Positions 19,664-29,087 of a stretch of 46,890 nucleotides of DNA are shown here, in pieces. Positions within the stretch are counted from its first letter, which is position 1. Each line of letters opens with the position of its first letter. Origin of the DNA: Anaerolineae bacterium (lineage in GTDB: Bacteria; Chloroflexota; Anaerolineae; B4-G1; SLSP01). The notes beneath the pieces were generated by a model. That model saw only the letters and a list, made by a program, of their open reading frames with translations. It ran no database searches and was not told the origin of the DNA. The stretch lies in NCBI GenBank assembly GCA_016931315.1, contig JAFGFB010000243.1, positions 1-46,890 of the forward strand, written 5' to 3'. Both the position numbers and the translations under genes were made by a program.

Positions 19664-20446
19664 CTAGATCAAAAGGGGGAGTGCGAGTAAACTGAGCTGT
19701 ACCAGCACGGTCAATCCAAAAAGGCGCCATGAGGCTTGCTGCCCCGCGTGACGGTAATGGAACTCCCCGCCGCCGATGACGACCGCAACCCATAGCGCGC
19801 CCATGAAAAACACGCCCCAACTGCCCAGAGCTTGCGCTTGTTGCAGCAGGAGTGAGGAAGGTGGTCCAAAGCGAATATAGGCGCGCAGCACCATTTCGCG
19901 TAGCAGCGCGATTTCGTAAAGACCTAGAACGGCTGTCCCCAGCCATAGGGCCAGGCTGACCACCCACATCCAGGCAAGGGGGCGACGTTGCAGGGCATTC
20001 TGTCCATAATGGCTGAGCACCGGTAGGCTGAACATGATTCCCGCTGTAAATGGCAGGGTAAGCGAGTGATTCTGCTGTAACCCTACCGCGGGCCAGGTAA
20101 CATTGCGAAATAATCCGGCAACTGCCAGTATGACCCCGGTCGCGGCGGCGAGTGCCGGTCCATAGGCGCGGAAGAAATCTAAATAAGCGTGAGATCTGTT
20201 CGCCCGCCGCGATTTCAGCATAGCAGGTGCAATGGCCTCAAAAGTCATGCGCGATGAAGGGCTTAGCGTAGCGATCTCTGCATCAAGGCACGCTTGGATC
20301 TCGGCTTGTTGCTGGATTTTCTCGGCAAGTGCAGCCCGGCAGGTGGGGCAGATTTGCAGATGACGGCTCAGCATTTCACGGTCGGCATCGGTGAGCATAT
20401 TGAGTGTGTAGTTGCTTAAATCATTTTCTGTCAGGTGTTGATTCAT
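19664..20446 (-). CDS. Anti-sigma factor with zinc finger and membrane domain
   Basis: MNQHLTENDLSNYTLNMLTDADREMLSRHLQICPTCRAAL (HxxxCxxC zinc finger) followed by TM segments; directly downstream of an ECF sigma gene; RBS AGGAGGATAACAAG. Confidence 0.85.
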   Translation of the reverse strand: MNQHLTENDLSNYTLNMLTDADREMLSRHLQICPTCRAALAEKIQQQAEIQACLDAEIATLSPSSRMTFEAIAPAMLKSRRANRSHAYLDFFRAYGPALAAATGVILAVAGLFRNVTWPAVGLQQNHSLTLPFTAGIMFSLPVLSHYGQNALQRRPLAWMWVVSLALWLGTAVLGLYEIALLREMVLRAYIRFGPPSSLLLQQAQALGSWGVFFMGALWVAVVIGGGEFHYRHAGQQASWRLFGLTVLVQLSLLALPLLI

Positions 20447-20501
20447 CTTGTTATCCTCCTGAATTAGCAAGGGAGTAGCTAAGCGATTGATCATTCTCCG
20501 C

Positions 20502-21065
20502 TTATTTCTCACCATCCGCCATGGGCTGCAATGCCGCTCGTAGCTGCTCGTATCCCAGTCGCACGCGCGATTGCGCCGTAGGCAATGGGCAGTCCATGAT
20601 ATCGGCAATTTCTCGAAACGTGTGCCCTGCCCAGTAGCGTAAGGCCAGCGCCTCACGCAACAGCGGATTGAGGCGCTGGAGCGCCTGCAAGAGCGTTTCC
20701 CGACGTTCGCTGGCAATGGTGACCGCCTCTGGTCCCGGATCAGGGTCAGTAATATCGCGCCCCCAACCCAACCATTCGGTAAGCGAAAAGTTCGCCAGGC
20801 GTTTGCGCCGCTGGCGATCCCGGCAGCGGCTCACCGTGATGGTGTGCAACCAGGTAGCAAAGCTGGCGCGTTCTGGTACATAGTTCCGAATGTTGACCAG
20901 AGCATAGGTCAAAGCGTCTTGAGCAACTTCCTCCGCATCTTCAGCATTGCCCAGCAACGTATAAGCGAGCCGGTAGATGTTGTCGCGGTGTGCATGATAG
21001 AGCGCCTCCGCTGCGCGCTCGTCGCCTGCTAGCCAGTTTTGAATCAGCGTTAATTGTTCGCTCAT
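20502..21065 (-). CDS. ECF-family RNA polymerase sigma factor
   Basis: Region 2: LYHAHRDNIYRLAYTLLGNAEDAEEVAQDALTYAL; region 4: LNPLLREALALRYWAGHTFREIADIMDCPLPTAQSRVRLGYEQLR. Confidence 0.95.
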   Translation of the reverse strand: MSEQLTLIQNWLAGDERAAEALYHAHRDNIYRLAYTLLGNAEDAEEVAQDALTYALVNIRNYVPERASFATWLHTITVSRCRDRQRRKRLANFSLTEWLGWGRDITDPDPGPEAVTIASERRETLLQALQRLNPLLREALALRYWAGHTFREIADIMDCPLPTAQSRVRLGYEQLRAALQPMADGEK

Positions 21066-21099
21066 GGGTGTCTATTCGCACCGGGTTTCCATTGTCTCA

Positions 21100-21136
21100 T
21101 TATTATACGCTCTCAGCAGCGTTTTTAATCACTTCA
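21100..21136 (-). promoter_or_regulatory. Promoter-like element A upstream of the ECF sigma gene
   Basis: Minus strand AGTGATTAAAAACGCTGCTGAGAGCGTATAATA, TATAAT about 37 bp upstream of the sigma ATG; shared with element B at 25610-25645. Confidence 0.55.
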
Positions 21137-24100
21137 CTATGGGTTGGATGCGTTCCAAAATGGGGGTGAAAATCTCGAAGAAAATGGATTTTTGGCGGTG
21201 AGGCTTTGCCCCACCGCCAAGAATCCATCAAAGAGAAGGTGTTGTCATGCCAGTCATCTTGCTTTTGCCCCAAAGTTGAAACGCACCCTGTGGGCTGCCA
21301 CATTGTAAACCCTTTCGCCGTGGCAAACCAAAATCGCCCTTGAGTGTCACCGGTAATCTTCAGAACATCGTTGGAGAGCAACCCATCGGCGGTTGTGAGG
21401 CTGTGCCATACATCGTTGTTGGGATCAAATGCGTAAACGCCGTTGGGGGTTGCGCACCATAGCTGGCTATCCGGCGCGATAAAGATGTCCCGCACACTGA
21501 TTGGGTCTGAGCCCTGAGGTGGCTTCACATCAACCCAGCGCTCGCCCTCAAGGTAAGCTAAGCCTGCGGCTGTGCCAATCCAGAGCCGTCTTTCTGCATC
21601 TACCGCTGCAGCATTGACCGGCGTGCTGGTGGCGATTGGTGCAGCCCAAATATCATTATCAAAGCGCACCACACCTTTTTCCGTGCCAAACCAGAGCGCT
21701 CCTTGTGAATCTATGGCAATTGTTCGGATAGTACGCCCACCTAATACATCGGCGCGGTTCACTGTCATCCAGGTGTTGGTTGTGGTTGTCAGGCGACTTG
21801 CGCCGGTCAATCCACCTCCTGAACCGAACCAGATGCTGCCATCGGGGGTCGCTGCTACTGCATAGATGAAGGAACTTATCAATCCGTGCTGGACCTCGAG
21901 GTGATTCCATTGCCCCCCATTCACCTGTAGCGCACCACTGCCACTTGTGCCAGCCCAAATAGTGCCTTTATTATCTGCTGTTAGCGCCATGATGTTGCGA
22001 TTGGGTAAGCCTTCGAAGGGCGTTAGCATCGTCCAGCGGTTGCCATCAAAAGTGCTGAGATTGCTGTCCGTTGCTACCCACAGGCGTCCTTTTGTATCTT
22101 GCACCAGTGCAGGAACGGGGGCGCTGTTCACCGTTTGGTAATGTTGCCATAGCCCGGTATTGCTCTGCGTTTCTTGCGTGAGACCAAACCAGGGGCGTTC
22201 TTCCGCGGTCATGATGAGGGCTACGCTGTCTGGCAATTCACTAAATGGACGTGTGCCGAACCAGCGATGTACGGCCGCGTTGATATCAGCCGGGTAGCGT
22301 GACTGGTTCTGAATGGTGACATCGGCGATATAGGTGATCCAGCCGCTGCTATCGAAGCTGCTGATTCCATCGCGAGTGCGCGCCCACACTATGTTATTCT
22401 CCGACAGGGTGAGGGTTCGTACATAGTCATCAGCCATTCCATCACCGCGTGTGACCCACGTCATCTTTCCCGGTGTTGTGGCCTCAAGGATGGCAATCCC
22501 TGAACCCCAGGTGCCGAACCAGGTTTGCCCTTGTGTGTCGTTGGCAATGCTGGTGACCCAAATTCCAGCCAGTGTTGGGAGACTTTCCCATTCGCTCCCT
22601 ACCAGGTGAGCGGCTCCGCCCTCGCCGCCTACCCAAATGCCACCGGCGCGATCCACGGCAACGGCATAGAGATTGTTGATGGGGCTTCTGCTGAGCGTTT
22701 GCCAGTGTTCGCCGTCGAAGTATGCAACGCCGAGCGCAGTCGCTGCCCACAGCTGACCATCGGGTGCAAGTGCTAGCGCGCGGGCAATAGGATGAGGCAG
22801 CCCTTGTGCCTGCCCGAAGTTTTGCCAGTGTGTGCCATCGAAGCGGCTCACACCGCCCTGTGTCGCAACCCAGATATTCCCCATGGCATCAGGTTGAATG
22901 GCATAAACTGTGTTGTGGATGAGTCCATCCGCTGTGGTGTATCTCACATAGCTGCTTGTGATGCTATCCCAGTGGACCACACCGCCGTTGGTCGCAACCC
23001 AGAGCGACTCGCCTATCTGGGCATGATTCAGTGGGCGCGGGCTGGACGTAAAAGCCCGTAGCTCTAGGGGGAGAAAGACCGGCGCTGTTCCGCGGGCATC
23101 ATCTTCAGGATTGAGGGGATGAGTTCCCCGTTGCACTTCGACGCCATCCTTCACACCGCCAAGGTCGGTGTCTCCGTTCATGGGAGAAGTCTCAAAATAC
23201 CCGTGGACTTCCCCTCCATCGCTAAGGTCGTCATGATCAGTGTCCCATTCGAGCGGGGCGACGCCGCGGTGGAATTCGTCGAGATTGCTCAGGCCATCGC
23301 CGTCAAGGTCCTTCTGTGCATCGCTCACGGCGCTATGTGTGCCAAAAGTCTCTTCCCAGATATCTGGCAGTCCGTCGCCGTCGGTGTCGGCGCCTTTGCC
23401 TTCCACCGTGAGCACCAACTCGACCTGACTTTGGGGTGAAATTTGTTGCACTGTGGGCGCACTGGTTGCGATTAACACGCGCGTGTGATAGCGTCCTGGG
23501 GCAGTGAGGCGCCGGTACCAGCTGCTATAGATGCCGTCGTCGGCAAGCCCGTCGCCGTTCAAGCCATCATCATGGAGGGTGAGCGTATTCGTCGCGCCAT
23601 CAGGATGTTCTATCATGGCAATGATTTGAACTCCTGTCGTGTCTGGTCGGTGCGCTGTATGACTTGCCATCAAGAGCACCGGTTCCCCAAGGCCTGGTGT
23701 GGCCCTCGAAAGATTCACGTTGAGGGCAGGCGCCGCGGGCGTGTGAGGATTGCTCTCGGGCACGCTGATGCCGGCATCGAGGTGGGCGTGTTGCCCTAAA
23801 ACTGTGCATTCTACTGCATAGCGGCCTGTAGGAAGCCCTCGTGGCACTGCAATTTCGAGTAAGTAGGTACGGCCCATGTTCCACACGGTCAGTACGGGTC
23901 GGTTTTGGCCGTTGATGGCGACTTCAAAGTGGGCCGTGCTAAGCCCTTGCATCGGACTGCCATCTGAGCGTTCCACAATGACTTTGATGAACCGCCTTTG
24001 TGGGTCACTGTGTTTTACAGGGAGAGAAATGGTTTCATCGGGCAGCTGTACCCTTACCTGCAATGGCGGTAGTTGGGTAATGCCCGCGCCCCAGAGCGTA

Positions 24101-25500
24101 TCCGCCCCAGGTAGCCCCCGGTCAACTGCAAAGGCTATCAATTGCGCTTTCACCTCTTCGACCGAGGCTCTCCTGTGTTCCGGTCGGCTGAGCAGCAATG
24201 CTGCCATGCCGGCGACGTGCGGGGCTGCAGCTGAGGTCCCTCCGAAACCGTGGGGTCCATATTCCGGTGAAGCTACGGAGATGTAACTGTAGCTGCTCAG
24301 ATCTGGCTTGATGCGTCCATCGGCTGTAGGACCGCGGGAACTGTAGGGGACAAGGTCTCCGGTCATGATATGGACTGCGCCAACTGTGAGCACGCTTTGT
24401 GCATCGGCGGGTAGTCCAAGGCTCCCTTCGGGCGTGATGTGGGCTGTAAGAGCAGCATCCTCACCGACAACGAAGAGCTTGAGCGTATGGTTTTGTGTGA
24501 AAGCCGGATCACGCCGAATGTGAATCTCGTAAATTCCATCAAAACGGGGGGAGAAGGTAAGGCGTTGTATAGGGGCGCCCATGGCATTTCTTTGTGTGCT
24601 GCTATGCGCGATTTCTGTGCCCGCCGGATCGAAAAGATACAGCTCATAATTGGAAGTACCGATGGGTTGGAACGGATCATTACCCCAATCATCCCATGCG
24701 AGGGTGATCTCGGTGGTCTTGCCTTGATTCAGGCGCACCGGTAGAGTCTCGTTGACAATTCCTGTGCGCGTGCGTCCAAATTCGTGCCAGTTATCGCCAT
24801 CGGTATCGAGAAATGCGCCTTGATAGTGTTGTTGGGCATAGTTGCCGGCGCTTTTGATGAGCAACATTCCTGTACTGCGGGCTTCCTCGAGGAGAGGGTA
24901 GAGGGGCACGGCGCTCTCGGCGACACGTCCACTGCCATCGCCGCGTCCTGGTGAGAGGGTGGACATGGAGATTGAGACCACGCGCACGTTTTCGTGTTGT
25001 AGGAAATCCAGGACAGCCTCGAGCGTGTTAACGAGGTTGTCCACTTGAATGAGATAGAGCTGCGCATCCGGGGCGATATCGTGGATGATCTCGGCGCACG
25101 CAACACCATGGGAGCCGGTGCTCTCTAGCAGTGTTTCGAAGCTGCCCTTGCCCGTCATAAAGCGCCGGGTGATGATGCCGGCGGGTAGTTCTCCCTCTGC
25201 AATACGCTCGGCGAGGCCCTTGAAGTTCTCATCAATGACGGCGATTTTGACTCCTGCTCCTCGATAGCCTGCTGCATGGTATTCACTGGCGCCTATCGCT
25301 GCCAGGGCTTCAGTCTGAATATGACCACCGGTGTTGCCGGGGTGTGGAGTGATTTCGGCTGGCAGCACAGCTGCGCCAGTCTCAATTTCGAGCACACATG
25401 CCGGGCAGCGATTATCCCGGACGAGGGTCAACGTGAACAATCCCACCAACAGCACCAGTCGTCTGATGTGGGATAATCGTTGACCTTGCAATGCTTTCAT
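21103..25500 (-). CDS. Secreted S8 (subtilisin-like) protease with Ca-binding (TSP3-like) repeats and a Reg_prop-type beta-propeller
   Basis: Catalytic motifs KIAVIDENF, STGSHGVACAEII, GGTSAAAPHVAGMAALL; DTDGDGLPDIWEETFG; many WVATxxGVxxFDGxxW repeats; N-terminal signal-like segment. Confidence 0.9.
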   Translation of the reverse strand: MKALQGQRLSHIRRLVLLVGLFTLTLVRDNRCPACVLEIETGAAVLPAEITPHPGNTGGHIQTEALAAIGASEYHAAGYRGAGVKIAVIDENFKGLAERIAEGELPAGIITRRFMTGKGSFETLLESTGSHGVACAEIIHDIAPDAQLYLIQVDNLVNTLEAVLDFLQHENVRVVSISMSTLSPGRGDGSGRVAESAVPLYPLLEEARSTGMLLIKSAGNYAQQHYQGAFLDTDGDNWHEFGRTRTGIVNETLPVRLNQGKTTEITLAWDDWGNDPFQPIGTSNYELYLFDPAGTEIAHSSTQRNAMGAPIQRLTFSPRFDGIYEIHIRRDPAFTQNHTLKLFVVGEDAALTAHITPEGSLGLPADAQSVLTVGAVHIMTGDLVPYSSRGPTADGRIKPDLSSYSYISVASPEYGPHGFGGTSAAAPHVAGMAALLLSRPEHRRASVEEVKAQLIAFAVDRGLPGADTLWGAGITQLPPLQVRVQLPDETISLPVKHSDPQRRFIKVIVERSDGSPMQGLSTAHFEVAINGQNRPVLTVWNMGRTYLLEIAVPRGLPTGRYAVECTVLGQHAHLDAGISVPESNPHTPAAPALNVNLSRATPGLGEPVLLMASHTAHRPDTTGVQIIAMIEHPDGATNTLTLHDDGLNGDGLADDGIYSSWYRRLTAPGRYHTRVLIATSAPTVQQISPQSQVELVLTVEGKGADTDGDGLPDIWEETFGTHSAVSDAQKDLDGDGLSNLDEFHRGVAPLEWDTDHDDLSDGGEVHGYFETSPMNGDTDLGGVKDGVEVQRGTHPLNPEDDARGTAPVFLPLELRAFTSSPRPLNHAQIGESLWVATNGGVVHWDSITSSYVRYTTADGLIHNTVYAIQPDAMGNIWVATQGGVSRFDGTHWQNFGQAQGLPHPIARALALAPDGQLWAATALGVAYFDGEHWQTLSRSPINNLYAVAVDRAGGIWVGGEGGAAHLVGSEWESLPTLAGIWVTSIANDTQGQTWFGTWGSGIAILEATTPGKMTWVTRGDGMADDYVRTLTLSENNIVWARTRDGISSFDSSGWITYIADVTIQNQSRYPADINAAVHRWFGTRPFSELPDSVALIMTAEERPWFGLTQETQSNTGLWQHYQTVNSAPVPALVQDTKGRLWVATDSNLSTFDGNRWTMLTPFEGLPNRNIMALTADNKGTIWAGTSGSGALQVNGGQWNHLEVQHGLISSFIYAVAATPDGSIWFGSGGGLTGASRLTTTTNTWMTVNRADVLGGRTIRTIAIDSQGALWFGTEKGVVRFDNDIWAAPIATSTPVNAAAVDAERRLWIGTAAGLAYLEGERWVDVKPPQGSDPISVRDIFIAPDSQLWCATPNGVYAFDPNNDVWHSLTTADGLLSNDVLKITGDTQGRFWFATAKGFTMWQPTGCVSTLGQKQDDWHDNTFSLMDSWRWGKASPPKIHFLRDFHPHFGTHPTHSEVIKNAAESV
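21146..21288 (+). mobile_element. MITE-like element, copy A (143 bp), inside the 3' end of the S8 protease ORF
   Basis: Ends GGATGCGTTCCA...TGAAACGCACCC; central hairpin ATGGATTTTTGGCGGTGAGGC-ttt-GCCCCACCGCCAAGAATCCAT; right half aligns over 65 bp with copies B and C; imperfect 7/9 flanking repeat. Confidence 0.8.
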
Positions 25501-25609
25501 GATAATGGCTCCATCCCATTTCTGCGTATGGCGGATGGTGATGAAAACGCTCGGCTATGATTTGTGTTGGAGCTGGTGTAAGCAGGTAAAGGTGTCTCCG
25601 CCTCTCACT

Positions 25610-25645
25610 CTATTATACGCGTCCGACGCGGTTTTTGATCACTGC
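25610..25645 (-). promoter_or_regulatory. Promoter-like element B upstream of the S8 protease gene
   Basis: Minus strand CAGTGATCAAAAACCGCGTCGGACGCGTATAATAG; same spacing between TGATYAAAAAC and GCGTATAATA as element A. Confidence 0.55.
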
Positions 25646-25718
25646 GGATTGTGGTATAGTAAATCACTGTGGTGGTGAGAATCATCTGTTGACCAAATTT
25701 TACCAGGAGCCTCATTCG

Positions 25719-28700
25719 ATGAAAACTGCTCTCTTTGATCGGATTCGCTTTCGTGGTCGTCCTCAAGCCCATCCGGCGAGTATGGTGGTAAGTGCGAATG
25801 CGCGCTTTACCGTTTTGACTCCTCGCATGATTCGCCTGGAATGGGCGGAAACCGGCGTCTTTGAGGATCGCGCCACCTACGCTTTCCCGACGCGGTACAC
25901 GGAGATGCCGCCAACGTTCACCACGTTTGTAGAAGACGGCGTGCTGGTTTTGGATACCGGTGCACTGCGCTTGAGCTATCAAGTGGGCAGCGGCAAGTTC
26001 ACGCCGGAAAATCTCCGCATCAGTTTCACCCTCAATGGTGAGCGCATCACCTGGCGCCCGGGCATGGTGAACTCCGGCAATCTGCGTGGCACACGCCGGA
26101 CGCTGGATAACTGCGGCGGTGATGCGGCGTTAGAGGAGGGCTTGCTCTCCCGCGCGGGGTGGGCGCTCTTTGATGATACCCGCAATGTGCTCTTTGACCC
26201 TGCCGATGGTTGGGTGCAGCCACGTCGGGATTATGAGGTCCCTGGTCGGGGTGTGCAGGATTGGGTCTTCTTTGGCTATGGGCATGATTATAAGTCTGCT
26301 TTGAGTGAGTATATGCAGTTTGGCGGTGCGATTCCGCTCATTCCCCGTTTTATCCTGGGAGGTTGGTGGTCGCGGTACTGGGCTTACAGCGACCAAGACC
26401 TCAAAGACCTGGTGGGCGATTTCGAGAGGCACGAGATACCGCTCGATGTGCTGGTAATTGATATGGACTGGCATACGCCTGACGGTTGGACTGGCTATAC
26501 CTGGAACCGTGAACTTTTCCCCGACCCGCCGGGCTTTTTGAAATGGGTTCATGAAAAGGGCTTGCGCGCGACTTTCAATCTGCATCCTGCGGATGGCATC
26601 CAGCCTCACGAGGAAGCCCATCCAGCATTTGCGCGAGCGATGGGCGTGGATCCCGAAAGCAAACAGGGTATTCCCTTTACCATCGGTGATAAGCGTTTTG
26701 TGGAAGCGTATTTCACACTTTTGCATCATCCGATGGAAGAGGAGGGTGTGGATTTCTGGTGGCTTGATTGGCAGCAGGGAGAGGTCTCCGACGTGAAAGG
26801 GCTAGATCCCCTGCCCTGGCTCAACCATTTGCACTTCAATGACATCACCCGCAAGGGTGTGCGCCCGATGTTGTACAGCCGGTGGGGTGGGCTGGGCAAT
26901 CATCGCTATTATATCGGCTTCTCCGGTGATACTTATGAGACCTGGAATTCGCTCGCTTATCAACCCTATTTCACGGCAGCATCAGCGAATGTGCTTTACG
27001 GTTGGTGGAGCCACGATATTGGTGGGCATATGGGGGGCACAATTACACCGGAGCTTTACGCGCGTTGGGTGCAATATGGCGCGCTCAGCCCCGTATTACG
27101 GCTGCATTCTACCAAAGATGCACGCTGCGAGCGTCGCCCGTGGGCTTTTGGGGATGACGTATTCCGTGTAGCCAGGGCCGCGTTCCAATGGCGTTATCGT
27201 CTGGTGCCCTATCTTTATACGCTGGCGCGTCGCAATGTCGAAACAGGGCTTTCAGTTTGCTATCCGATGTATTATGAATATCCCGAAACACCCGATGCTT
27301 ATGTGGCACGCTATCAATACTTCTTCGGCGATCAGATGATCGCCGCGCCCATCGTGCATCCGTGTGATTCAGAAACCGGCATGGCTTTTGAAGATGTGTG
27401 GATTCCTGAAGGCATGTGGATTGATTATCAGACACGGGAGACTTTTACCGGACCGCGTTGGGTGCGTTTGCCGGGAGACCTTGACCGTGTTCCGATGTTG
27501 CTCAGGGCAGGGGCGATTTTGCCGCTTGCACCGGAGTTTGCGGAGCTTGCGCCACCCAAATTGCGCTCGGGAATGACCGATGCCCATCCGAAAGACCGAC
27601 TGGTTATCGCCGCCTTCCCTGGTGCGATGGGGCATTTCCGCCTTTACGAGGATGATGGCTTGACGGAAGCCTATCATCAAGGGCAGTTTGAGTGGACGGA
27701 GATCAGGTCTGAACCGGCGGAAAGCAGCTGGACGGTAACGGTTGGCCCGGTTGAGGGACGCTGTGACGCGCTGCCGCCTGCGCGCAGCTACGAGATTTGG
27801 CTGGAGGGTAGCGCTGAACCGGCAGAGGTACGTGTGAATGGCGTGCCTGTTGCATGGCAGTATGATGCAGCGATGCTGCGGACGATCATCAGTACATCGT
27901 TATTGCCCAAAACGCAGGCGCTGTTAGTGGAGGCGCAGGCTGCGGTGCAGGGGACTACGGGTGCAATCGTGGCGCTCGGCGAAGCCCATAATGCCGCGTG
28001 CAGGGCGGCTGATGTACAACGGCTCCTGCGGGGTAGCGCTGGTGCGCCCTGGTATGGCGAGCCTCTGGATGCCGATACTGTGCTGGCGTTGCCGGAGATT
28101 CCCGGAAAACGTGACGCGATTGCGCGGGTGGGGGGACCTTTTGCGCGTTTCATCCCCTTTACGACGGTTGAGGATGCACCGCAGCAATTGGGACGGATTA
28201 TCGTGGGCGCACCCGCTGATGGGAGTTCCTACGATGTTGAGGTGCGTTTCACCCTGCACCGTGGAGCCAATCCACAGGTAGAAACGGTGCGCCATATGCA
28301 GACCACGGCAGCGCAGGTTGTGGATGCACCTTTCGCTTATGATGGTAATATGCGCGCTCAGCGCTGTGAGGCGGAGGTCACGCTGACCTGGCGCGGCGTT
28401 TCGTGGAAGGAACACTTCAGCGGACCTTTGCTTTTCCCGACAATTACTAACTGGCATGCTATCGCTTTTCCTGCCGAGGAGGCGCTCGCGCCTGCGGCGA
28501 TGTTCACGGTGGATGGCGCTGTGAGACAAGACCTCGATTGGCACATCCATCAGCAGGATGTGGCTCGCATTCCTGCATTGGACGAGCCTCATTCGATTCA
28601 CTTCATCCGCGATTATGAGAAGCAGCTGTGGTCGCAGCAGCCGTTAGTGGGATACATTGCCGCAAAGGTCATCAGTTCTCAGGCGCGCGAGGTTGTTCTG

Positions 28701-28961
28701 GAGTTCCGCTCTGGAGGTGTTCCAACGCTCTTCTGTAACGGCATTCCGCTAGAGGTGTTGCCTGATCCTGCCGCTGCTGATACGCCAATCTGGTCGCGCC
28801 CCATTGAGCGCACTGTCCCCTTTATGCTTCGGGAGGGGGAGAATACCTTGCTGATTCGAACCACGCCAGCGCCGGATGCCCCGCACCCCCATTGGTGGCT
28901 CTTCGGTGCGCGCCTGGCGTTGCCGGATGGTTCACCCTTGACGGGAGTGGCCTATCAGTAG
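25719..28961 (+). CDS. Glycoside hydrolase family 31 (alpha-glucosidase-like) with long C-terminal extension
   Basis: PLDVLVIDMDWHTPDGWTGYTWNRELFPDPPGFLKWVHEKGLRATFNLHP, DFWWLDWQQGE, YIGFSGDTYETWNSL, GWWSHDIGGHMGG; ATG 25719 after CCAGGAG. Confidence 0.93.
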   Translation: MKTALFDRIRFRGRPQAHPASMVVSANARFTVLTPRMIRLEWAETGVFEDRATYAFPTRYTEMPPTFTTFVEDGVLVLDTGALRLSYQVGSGKFTPENLRISFTLNGERITWRPGMVNSGNLRGTRRTLDNCGGDAALEEGLLSRAGWALFDDTRNVLFDPADGWVQPRRDYEVPGRGVQDWVFFGYGHDYKSALSEYMQFGGAIPLIPRFILGGWWSRYWAYSDQDLKDLVGDFERHEIPLDVLVIDMDWHTPDGWTGYTWNRELFPDPPGFLKWVHEKGLRATFNLHPADGIQPHEEAHPAFARAMGVDPESKQGIPFTIGDKRFVEAYFTLLHHPMEEEGVDFWWLDWQQGEVSDVKGLDPLPWLNHLHFNDITRKGVRPMLYSRWGGLGNHRYYIGFSGDTYETWNSLAYQPYFTAASANVLYGWWSHDIGGHMGGTITPELYARWVQYGALSPVLRLHSTKDARCERRPWAFGDDVFRVARAAFQWRYRLVPYLYTLARRNVETGLSVCYPMYYEYPETPDAYVARYQYFFGDQMIAAPIVHPCDSETGMAFEDVWIPEGMWIDYQTRETFTGPRWVRLPGDLDRVPMLLRAGAILPLAPEFAELAPPKLRSGMTDAHPKDRLVIAAFPGAMGHFRLYEDDGLTEAYHQGQFEWTEIRSEPAESSWTVTVGPVEGRCDALPPARSYEIWLEGSAEPAEVRVNGVPVAWQYDAAMLRTIISTSLLPKTQALLVEAQAAVQGTTGAIVALGEAHNAACRAADVQRLLRGSAGAPWYGEPLDADTVLALPEIPGKRDAIARVGGPFARFIPFTTVEDAPQQLGRIIVGAPADGSSYDVEVRFTLHRGANPQVETVRHMQTTAAQVVDAPFAYDGNMRAQRCEAEVTLTWRGVSWKEHFSGPLLFPTITNWHAIAFPAEEALAPAAMFTVDGAVRQDLDWHIHQQDVARIPALDEPHSIHFIRDYEKQLWSQQPLVGYIAAKVISSQAREVVLEFRSGGVPTLFCNGIPLEVLPDPAAADTPIWSRPIERTVPFMLREGENTLLIRTTPAPDAPHPHWWLFGARLALPDGSPLTGVAYQ

Positions 28962-28993
28962 CGTGTAAAGCGTGAACGGTGCACATCATCACG

Positions 28994-29019
28994 GCGTGGG
29001 GAAATTTTGTTCCCCACGC
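28994..29019. terminator. Terminator-like hairpin between convergent genes
   Basis: GCGTGGGGAA-attttg-TTCCCCACGC. Confidence 0.75.
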
Positions 29020-29087
29020 TTCGCCTTACGATGGAAGTCTGAACACTTTACCGCGCCGTTTTGAGTTGCTGAATCTTGATGGACGGT

